Program-made: the position numbers and the translations under genes
Origin: Paenirhizobium naphthalenivorans
Lineage (GTDB): Bacteria; Pseudomonadota; Alphaproteobacteria; Rhizobiales; Rhizobiaceae
Assembly: GCF_007992095.1 (NCBI RefSeq)
Contig: NZ_BJZP01000013.1
Location: 1-64,000 of the forward strand
Length of the DNA stretch: 64,000 nt
Direction of reading: 5' to 3'
The notes under the pieces: model-generated
Told to the model about the DNA's origin: nothing
What the model saw: only the letters and a program-made list of their open reading frames with translations
The model's database searches: none
Part shown: positions 57,683-64,000 of the stretch, in pieces
Numbering within the stretch: position 1 is the stretch's first letter
Layout: each line of letters opens with the position of its first letter

Positions 57683-57757
57683 TGGAGCGGGTGAAGCGAT
57701 TCGAACGCTCGACCCCAACCTTGGCAAGGTTGTGCTCTACCCCTGAGCTACACCCGC
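57683..57757 (-). tRNA. tRNA-Gly(GCC)
   Basis: The minus strand folds as a canonical tRNA with acceptor GCGGGTG/CACCCGC, D-arm GTAGCTCAGGGGTAGAGC, anticodon loop TTGCCAA (anticodon GCC) and T-arm with GTTCGAATC. CCA is encoded (57683-57685). No integrase is next to it. Confidence 0.97.
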
Positions 57758-58053
57758 TCATTGCCGCGATCCTGGGGTAGTTGGTGGATCGTGGGCCGCC
57801 GTTTCTTGCGGCGACGGGCGCTATATGGCCTAACCGTTTTTCAAATGCAACAGGGAAATGACGAAATTTTCGAGAAAAATTCGATGTCTTTTTTCGCCGC
57901 CGCCAAAGTCCCGGAAACGCGGGCTTTTGTCGCTGTCCGACGTTGCCAAGGGCTTTGGTCGGCCGTATCACTTCGCGACAAGATCAGCCGGATCGGCCTT
58001 GGTTCGACCTTGGCCCGACCTTGGAAAGCCAAGATCCCAGGAAGAAAAATGCG

Positions 58054-58560
58054 ATGACCAGCCAGCCGAAGACTGCCGAAGACCTCTACCGTTTCCTTGA
58101 TGACCTCGGGATCCGTCACGAGACAAAGCACCATGAACCGGTCTTCACCGTCGCCGAATCGGTCTCTCTACGCGACGAGATCCCCGGCGGTCATACCAAG
58201 AACCTGTTCGTCAAGGACAAGAAGGACCAGTTCTTCCTGCTGACCGTCGAGGAGAACGCCGTCGTCGATCTGAAGACGGTGCACACGCTGATCGGCGCGG
58301 CCAGCAAAGTCTCCTTCGGCAAGCCGGAGAAGCTGATGGACTATCTCGGGGTCATTCCGGGCTCGGTCACCGTCTTCGGCGCCATCAATGACACCGGCCA
58401 CAATGTGACCTTTGTGCTCGACAAGGACCTGATGCAGCACGACATCATCAACGGCCACCCGCTGTCGAACGACGCCACCACTTCGGTCGCCCGCGATGAC
58501 ATCCTGCGCTTTCTCGAGGCGACGGGCCACACGCCGCTTGTCTTGAAAGTCACGGCCTGA
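58054..58560 (+). CDS. YbaK/ProX-type aminoacyl-tRNA deacylase
   Basis: 168 residues from the ATG at 58054 (MTSQPKTAEDLYRFLDDLGI), with an AGGAAG site. The fold is that of the prolyl-tRNA synthetase editing (INS) domain: HHEPVFTVAESVSL, HTKNLFVKDKK, GKPEKLMDYLGVIPGSVT and TFVLDKDLMQHD. It probably hydrolyses mischarged Ala- or Cys-tRNA(Pro) in trans. It lies beside the tRNA-Gly gene by chance of order. Confidence 0.88.
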   Translation: MTSQPKTAEDLYRFLDDLGIRHETKHHEPVFTVAESVSLRDEIPGGHTKNLFVKDKKDQFFLLTVEENAVVDLKTVHTLIGAASKVSFGKPEKLMDYLGVIPGSVTVFGAINDTGHNVTFVLDKDLMQHDIINGHPLSNDATTSVARDDILRFLEATGHTPLVLKVTA

Positions 58561-58618
58561 CATACGATCTTAAGCGGAAAATTGGCCCGGCGCGGCCTGA
58601 ATATGCGGGAGACGAGCG

Positions 58619-59623
58619 ATGAGCGACAACAGCAACCCCTACGGCGGTTATGGTGGACAATTGACCGGCCAGGCGCATTTCGGCGCCGCCCCGGCGGCTT
58701 CGGCCCCGGCACCAACCCCAACACCGGCCTCAGCACCGGCCGCGGCTGGCCTTGTCAGGGACACCACCACCGCCGGCTTTGCCAAGGACGTGCTGGAAGA
58801 ATCCCGTAACCAGCCGGTTCTGGTCGATTTCTGGGCGCCTTGGTGCGGCCCCTGCAAACAGCTCGCCCCGGTGATCGAGAAAGTGGTCAATGAGGAGAAG
58901 GGCCGCGTCAAGCTGGTCAAGCTCAACATCGATGATCATCCCGCCATTCCCGGCCAGCTCGGCATCCAGTCGATCCCCGCTGTCGTCGCCTTTGTCGACG
59001 GCCGTCCGGTGGACGGCTTCATGGGCGCCGTGCCGGAAAGCCAGATTCGTCAGTTCATCGACAAGATCGCCGGCCCCGCCGGCGCCGATCAGGCAGCCGA
59101 GATCGAGGCAGCGCTCGAAGAAGCCGCCACCCTGCTGGCGGCCGGTGACATCAACGGCGCCGCCCAGCTCTACGGCGCGGTGCTTCAGGCCGATCCGGAG
59201 AACGCCAAGGCCGCCGCCGGCATGGGCGAATGCATGCTGGCTGCCGGCCAGCACGACCGCGCCCGTGAACTCGTCGCCGGCATGCCCGACGAACACAAGA
59301 AGGCGCCCGAGGTGCAAGCGGTCTCCAAGAAAATCGAACAGATGGACGAGGCCCGCAAGCTCGGCGATCCTGCCGCCCTCGAGCATGCACTGGCGCTCAA
59401 TCCGGATGACCATGAAGCCCGCATGAAGCTTGCCAAGATCCTCAACGTCAGCGGCAGACGCGAGGAGGCGGCCGAACACCTGCTACTCATCATGAAGCGC
59501 GACCGCACTTTCGATGACGACGGTGCACGCCGCCAGCTTGTCGAGTTCTTCGAAGCCTGGGGCCCGAAGGACCCGGCGACGATCATGGCGCGGCGCAAGC
59601 TGTCGTCTATTCTGTTTTCGTGA
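58619..59623 (+). CDS. CnoX/YbbN-like thioredoxin with tetratricopeptide tail
   Basis: 334 residues. A Pro/Ala-rich N-terminus (~20-45) is followed by a thioredoxin fold with the active site WCGPCK near 77-82 and cis-Pro in QSIPAVVAF. Helical TPR-like repeats (~160-330) bind substrates. E. coli CnoX/YbbN holds proteins for the chaperones under oxidative stress; here the full CxxC is retained, so redox activity is possible. Encoded with the LON-domain gene. Confidence 0.92.
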   Translation: MSDNSNPYGGYGGQLTGQAHFGAAPAASAPAPTPTPASAPAAAGLVRDTTTAGFAKDVLEESRNQPVLVDFWAPWCGPCKQLAPVIEKVVNEEKGRVKLVKLNIDDHPAIPGQLGIQSIPAVVAFVDGRPVDGFMGAVPESQIRQFIDKIAGPAGADQAAEIEAALEEAATLLAAGDINGAAQLYGAVLQADPENAKAAAGMGECMLAAGQHDRARELVAGMPDEHKKAPEVQAVSKKIEQMDEARKLGDPAALEHALALNPDDHEARMKLAKILNVSGRREEAAEHLLLIMKRDRTFDDDGARRQLVEFFEAWGPKDPATIMARRKLSSILFS

Positions 59624-59719
59624 GGCGGGGGGCCAAAGCGGCCCTTGAGTTTTCGCCGACGCGAACCACATTATGAAGGAGGCTGCGGCGCGTCTCGTGC
59701 CGCAGAAGGGTGGAGTTTT

Positions 59720-60403
59720 ATGCAAGTCGGCAATGCCAGATATCTGACCGAGAACGACCTGCCGGAGGTTTTGCCGGTATTTGCGATCGCCGGCGCCCTT
59801 CTCCTGCCGGGCGGTCAGTTGCCGCTCAATATTTTCGAACCGCGCTATATCGCCATGTTCGATGCGGCCATGGCCGGAAACCGACTGATCGGCATGATCC
59901 AGCCTGCACTCACCGAAGGCCTGACGGGCGACATCCTGCCCGAACGCCCGGCCCTCTGCCAGATCGGCTGTATCGGCCGAATCACCTCACTCACCGAGAC
60001 CGGCGACGGTCGCTATATCACCTCGCTCGGTGGCATCTGTCGCTTTCGCCTGCTCGACGAGGTAAACGGCGCCAAGCCCTATCGCAGCTTTCGCATCGCG
60101 CCCTTCATCTCCGACCTCAAGAGCGATCCCGACGAGGAGACAAGCGTCGACCGCTCTGGCCTGCTCGCTGCCTTCCGCGCCTATCTCGACGCCAACAAGC
60201 TCGAGGCCGACTGGGAAAGCGTAGAACGTGCCAGCAATGTCACGCTGGTCAATTCCCTTTCGATGATGTCGCCCTTCGGCCCAGCGGAAAAACAGGCACT
60301 GCTTGAGGCCCCGGACTTGAAGACCCGCGCCGAAACCCTGATCGCCATCACCGAGATCCTGCTCGCCCGCGAGTTCGGCGATAGCGAACCACGTCTGCAA
60401 TAG
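59720..60403 (+). CDS. LON substrate-binding domain protein
   Basis: 227 residues from the ATG at 59720 ([20 protein letters not shown]). [29 protein letters not shown] is the typical Lon N-domain start. There is no AAA or protease domain, so it is a stand-alone Lon-like substrate-binding protein of unknown target. It follows the CnoX-like gene by ~96 bp and precedes the Trm112-like gene, a conserved cluster. Confidence 0.9.
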   Translation: MQVGNARYLTENDLPEVLPVFAIAGALLLPGGQLPLNIFEPRYIAMFDAAMAGNRLIGMIQPALTEGLTGDILPERPALCQIGCIGRITSLTETGDGRYITSLGGICRFRLLDEVNGAKPYRSFRIAPFISDLKSDPDEETSVDRSGLLAAFRAYLDANKLEADWESVERASNVTLVNSLSMMSPFGPAEKQALLEAPDLKTRAETLIAITEILLAREFGDSEPRLQ

Positions 60404-60417
60404 GACCTCGGATAGCC

Positions 60418-60606
60418 ATGGACGAGCGAATGAGCAAGGTGGACGTGAAACTGCTCGAACTGCTGGTCTGTCCACTGACGCAAGGCCGCCTGAGCTATGA
60501 CCGCGACAAGAACGAGCTGATCTCCGAGCGCGCCCGGCTCGCCTACCCGATCCGCGATGGCATTCCGATCATGCTTGTGTCGGAGGCCCGCAAGATCAGC
60601 GAGTGA
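60418..60606 (+). CDS. Trm112/YcaR family protein
   Basis: 62 residues. [20 protein letters not shown] and the [15 protein letters not shown] end are the Trm112-like signature. The zinc-ribbon cysteines are reduced to one, as in many bacterial YcaR proteins. Family members activate methyltransferases; the partner is unknown. It starts 15 bp after the LON-domain gene. Confidence 0.9.
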   Translation: MDERMSKVDVKLLELLVCPLTQGRLSYDRDKNELISERARLAYPIRDGIPIMLVSEARKISE

Positions 60607-60734
60607 GCGGGAGGTGAGCGGTCTGGCCGACTCCCCGCCAGACCGACACAATCAACACCGCGAACATGTGTCATCGACCAAACGCCAATAGCACGGGGCT
60701 TGCAGGCAAGGAGACTGGCGAACGGTGAGGCCGT

Positions 60735-61949
60735 TCAGATCGCCTCGCCCGCCAGAAGCTTCGGCGCGCCGCCGTTACCCGTACCGGCGGCCTCACGGAT
60801 GAAATAGGATTTCAGCACCGGCAACCGATCGACCAGCCCGAGCCCGACGTCGCGGATGACGCGAAGCGGCGTGAAATCGTTGGAGAACATCCGGTTCAGC
60901 ACATCGGTTGTGACGCCCATGCGGAAGGTGTCGAAGCGCCGCCAGGTCTGATAGCGTTCGAGCACGTTGAGATCGCCGATATCGAGACCCAGCCGATCCG
61001 CCGCGACGATCGTCTCGGCCAGTGCCGCCACGTCCTTGAAGCCGAGATTGAGTCCCTGGCCGGAAATCGGGTGGATACCATGGGCGGCGTCGCCGGCCAG
61101 CGCGATGCGCGGCGCGACGAATTGCCGGGCGAGCGTCAGCCCGAGCGGGAAGGCGCGGCGGTCTCCGGTCGCGCGAATCGGCCCGAGCTTGTGGCCGAAA
61201 CGCCGTTCCAGCTCCTCCTCGAACACCAGATCGTCCGAAGCCACCAGCCGGTCGGCCTCGGCTGTGCGCTCGGTCCACACCAGCGACGAGCGATTGCCCT
61301 TCAGTGGCAGGATGGCGAAGGGGCCGGACGGCAGGAAATGCTCCTCGGCGCATCCGTCATGCGGCCGCTCATGCTCGACCGTCGTCACGATGCCGGACTG
61401 GCCGTAGTCCCAGGTGACCGTCTTGATCCCCGCAAGGTCACGCAGCTTCGAGCGCACTCCATCGCAGGCAACCACCAGCCGGGCCGAGAGAACCGACCCG
61501 TCCGACAGCGTCAGCTCCGCCGCTGGCCCGGTATTCTTGAAACCCGTCGCGCGCACGCCCTGGCGAATGCTTATGCCGGCCTGCTCGCAGGCCGCGCGCA
61601 GCGCGCCGACCATGGCGACGTTCGGGATCATATGGGCGAACGGTCGCCCCTCCTCCACCGTACCATCAAAGGTGAGAAAGACCGGGCGCACGGGATCGGA
61701 GGTCTTCGAATCGGTAACGATCATCTTCGTGATCGGCTGGGCCTCCGGCTCGATGCGGTCCCAGATGCCGAAGACATCCAGCATCTTGGTCGCTGCGGCG
61801 ATGATCGCCGAGGCGCGCGGATCCTTCTTCCAGGCTCCGTCCGGAGCCGCCTCGATCACTTCGACGGCGAGATGCGGAGCGGCCTGCTTGACTGCGACTG
61901 CGACCGAAAGGCCGACATAGCCACCGCCGACGATCAGCAAATCCAGCAT
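60735..61949 (-). CDS. UbiH/UbiF/COQ6-type FAD-dependent hydroxylase
   Basis: 404 residues. The FAD motif GGGYVGLSVAVAV is at 7-19, the DG motif is in VVACDGVRSKLRDLAG, and the FAD ribityl motif is in IALAGDAAHGIHPISGQGLN. It hydroxylates the ubiquinone precursor ring. Which ring position is not decided by sequence alone, as alphaproteobacterial members vary (UbiL, UbiM). The gene stands alone, divergent from tesB. Confidence 0.93.
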   Translation of the reverse strand: MLDLLIVGGGYVGLSVAVAVKQAAPHLAVEVIEAAPDGAWKKDPRASAIIAAATKMLDVFGIWDRIEPEAQPITKMIVTDSKTSDPVRPVFLTFDGTVEEGRPFAHMIPNVAMVGALRAACEQAGISIRQGVRATGFKNTGPAAELTLSDGSVLSARLVVACDGVRSKLRDLAGIKTVTWDYGQSGIVTTVEHERPHDGCAEEHFLPSGPFAILPLKGNRSSLVWTERTAEADRLVASDDLVFEEELERRFGHKLGPIRATGDRRAFPLGLTLARQFVAPRIALAGDAAHGIHPISGQGLNLGFKDVAALAETIVAADRLGLDIGDLNVLERYQTWRRFDTFRMGVTTDVLNRMFSNDFTPLRVIRDVGLGLVDRLPVLKSYFIREAAGTGNGGAPKLLAGEAI

Positions 61950-62034
61950 GGCGAATTTCCTTTACCCTTGTGCATGTCTTCACTCCTATATAGATCAGCC
62001 TTGAACTTGTTCCTATAAGCGGGGCCACGCTATT

Positions 62035-62919
62035 ATGCCGCAGTCAGGCGAAAATCCCACAGCCATGGACCGACTGATCGAGACCCTGGATCTCGAAAAA
62101 CTCGAGGAAAACCTGTTTCGCGGCATGAGCCCGCAAAACGGCTGGCAACGCGTGTTCGGCGGCCAGGTTATCGCCCAGGCTCTGATGGCGGCGCAGCGCT
62201 GCGTCGACAACGACCGTCGCGTCCATTCGCTCCACGCCTATTTCGTCCGCCCCGGCGACCCCACGGTGCCGATCATCTTTGAGGTCGAACGGACCCGTGA
62301 CGGTTCGAGCTTCTCCACCCGTCGCGTCGTCGCCATCCAGCACGGCAAGACCATCTTCGCCATGTCCTGCTCGTTCCAGATCGAAGAGCCCGGCTACGAT
62401 CACCAGATGGCGATCCCGGACGTGACCAAGCCCGAAGAGTTGATGGGCGAGAAGGAATTCCGCGAGGTCTTCCTTGCCCAGGCGCCCGACACGGTCAAGC
62501 GTTATTGGGGGCGCGAACGCCCCATCGAGATTCGCCCGGTCTCCCTCACCCACTACATCTCGAACGAGAAGCTGGACCCCAGCGCCCATATCTGGGTGCG
62601 CACCACCGGTCCAGTGCCGGACGATCACCATTATCAGTATGCCGTCCTCGCCTATCTCTCCGACATGACCCTGCTGGACACATCGCTCTACCCGCACGGA
62701 ACCTCGATCTTCAATCCGGAAATCCAGCCCGCGAGTCTCGACCATGCCATGTGGTTCCACCGCCCCTGCCGGCTTGAGGATTGGCTTCTTTATACCCAGG
62801 ACAGCCCGAGCGCATCCGGCGCTCGCGGCATGACCCGTGGCAGCATCTATGGCCGGGATGGCACACTGATCGCTTCCGTCGCCCAGGAAGGCCTGATCCG
62901 CAAAAGAGCAAACGCCTAA
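62035..62919 (+). CDS. tesB: Acyl-CoA thioesterase II
   Basis: 294 residues of the double-hotdog fold: FRGMSPQNGWQRVFGGQVIAQAL, SLHAYFVRPGD and LAYLSDMTLLDTSLYPHG match TesB. It releases fatty acids from medium- or long-chain acyl-CoA. Start and length are normal. It is divergent from the hydroxylase across ~85 bp. Confidence 0.95.
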   Translation: MPQSGENPTAMDRLIETLDLEKLEENLFRGMSPQNGWQRVFGGQVIAQALMAAQRCVDNDRRVHSLHAYFVRPGDPTVPIIFEVERTRDGSSFSTRRVVAIQHGKTIFAMSCSFQIEEPGYDHQMAIPDVTKPEELMGEKEFREVFLAQAPDTVKRYWGRERPIEIRPVSLTHYISNEKLDPSAHIWVRTTGPVPDDHHYQYAVLAYLSDMTLLDTSLYPHGTSIFNPEIQPASLDHAMWFHRPCRLEDWLLYTQDSPSASGARGMTRGSIYGRDGTLIASVAQEGLIRKRANA

Positions 62920-63021
62920 ATCGAGAGCAAAACTGTATTTTTGCTTATTTTTTGTGCGGTCAACCGCCAATCAAATGCCCGTTTATTAGATTGGCTCCGC
63001 ATAGCCTTTATATTTCAATAA

Positions 63022-63483
<462 letters not shown>

Positions 63484-63509
63484 GACGGCTGTTAGGGGAG
63501 TTGTTTCTG

Positions 63510-64000
63510 ATGTCATTTTCTAAGTTTTCTTCCGCTTTCGGGGCCTTGGGCGTGGCCACGGCCGGCGTGCTGACGCCGGTCATCGCCTTTGCCCAGGAAG
63601 CAGCCCCGGCCGCAGCCGAGGCCGTAGCCGCCGCACCCGTGCCGGACAAGGGCGATACCGCCTTCATGTTCCTCTGCACGATCCTCGTTCTGTTCATGCT
63701 GGTTCCGGGCCTCGCGCTGTTCTACGGCGGCCTGGTCCGCGCGAAGAACATGCTCTCGGTTCTGATGCAGTGCACCGTCGCCGGTGCGGCCATCATGCTG
63801 GCCTGGGTCATCTACGGCTATTCCTTCGCCTTCGGCGGCGCGGAAAACGCCTTCTTCGGCGGCACGGCAAAGCTGTTCCTGTCCGGCGTCAACATGGACT
63901 CGACCGCGGCGACCTTCTCCGATGCCGTCATTCCGGAATACATCTTCATGCTGTTCCAGATGACCTTCGCCGCCATCACCCCGGCCCTGATCGTCGGCGC
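63510..64000 (+). CDS. amtB: Ammonium transporter AmtB (3' partial)
   Basis: The first 163 residues of an ammonium channel cut by the window edge. A signal peptide (MSFSKFSSAFGALGVATAGVLTPVIAFAQ) and a Pro/Ala linker precede GDTAFMFLCTILVLFMLVPGLALFYGGLVR, the first Amt helix motif. Later helices of the AMT fold follow. It imports ammonium under nitrogen limitation, gated by GlnK. It shares the operon with glnK. Confidence 0.95.
   Translation, partial: MSFSKFSSAFGALGVATAGVLTPVIAFAQEAAPAAAEAVAAAPVPDKGDTAFMFLCTILVLFMLVPGLALFYGGLVRAKNMLSVLMQCTVAGAAIMLAWVIYGYSFAFGGAENAFFGGTAKLFLSGVNMDSTAATFSDAVIPEYIFMLFQMTFAAITPALIVG

Noticed and set aside
57683-57757. tRNA-Gly(GCC) as a second island boundary
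   Set aside because: There is no integrase, excisionase or IS relic near it, and its flanks are core genes.

Overview
The window looks like chromosomal DNA of an alphaproteobacterium of the Rhizobiaceae (Rhizobium/Agrobacterium type). It is GC-rich and carries typical rhizobial blocks: rplU-rpmA, obgE-proBA-nadD-rsfS-rlmH-envC-ctpA-rppH, leuD/leuB, rpoH2, thiBPQ behind a TPP riboswitch, metA behind a SAM-II riboswitch, an imuA-imuB-dnaE2 mutagenesis cassette behind an alphaproteobacterial LexA box, and glnK-amtB. Species assignment is inference from gene content and order.

Layout. 1-1677 is the 3' part of an exporter-type ABC transporter. About 1.68-15.5 kb is a mobile, defence-type island. 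It holds a mosaic of IS256, IS3 and IS30 relics, a broken Mrr-type restriction gene, and a leftward five-gene operon (hsdR, hsdM, hsdS, an ABC/AAA-type ATPase, an HNH nuclease). Next come an orphan GNAT-like gene, a tyrosine recombinase split by an in-frame TGA, and two small helix-turn-helix proteins. A tRNA-Ser(CGA) gene follows, with its 3' end facing the island, as expected for tRNA-targeted integration. 15.6-30.2 kb is core: ribosomal proteins, two GNAT acetyltransferases, the obgE/proBA to rppH run, bacterioferritin and its ferredoxin. 30.2-36 kb is the SOS mutagenesis cassette. 36-44.5 kb holds metalloproteases, a CitE-like lyase, leuD, leuB, a PAP2 phosphatase and rpoH2 with a general-stress (EcfG-type) promoter. 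44.6-52.7 kb is a thiamine neighbourhood (thiBPQ, thiN) that also holds an SbmA/BacA-like transporter with an eroded nucleotide-binding domain and the ABC-F protein Uup. 53-64 kb holds moxR, metA, a CoxE-type VWA gene, an aldose epimerase, tRNA-Gly(GCC), a CnoX-like thioredoxin, a UbiH-type hydroxylase, tesB, and the nitrogen-signalling pair glnK-amtB, the last cut by the window edge.

The most interesting part is the defence operon at 2.77-12.1 kb. A complete Type I restriction-modification set is followed, with almost no intergenic space, by an ATPase-HNH pair resembling the Septu (PtuA-PtuB) architecture. Tight coupling suggests one co-regulated defence unit, but function is not demonstrated by sequence alone.
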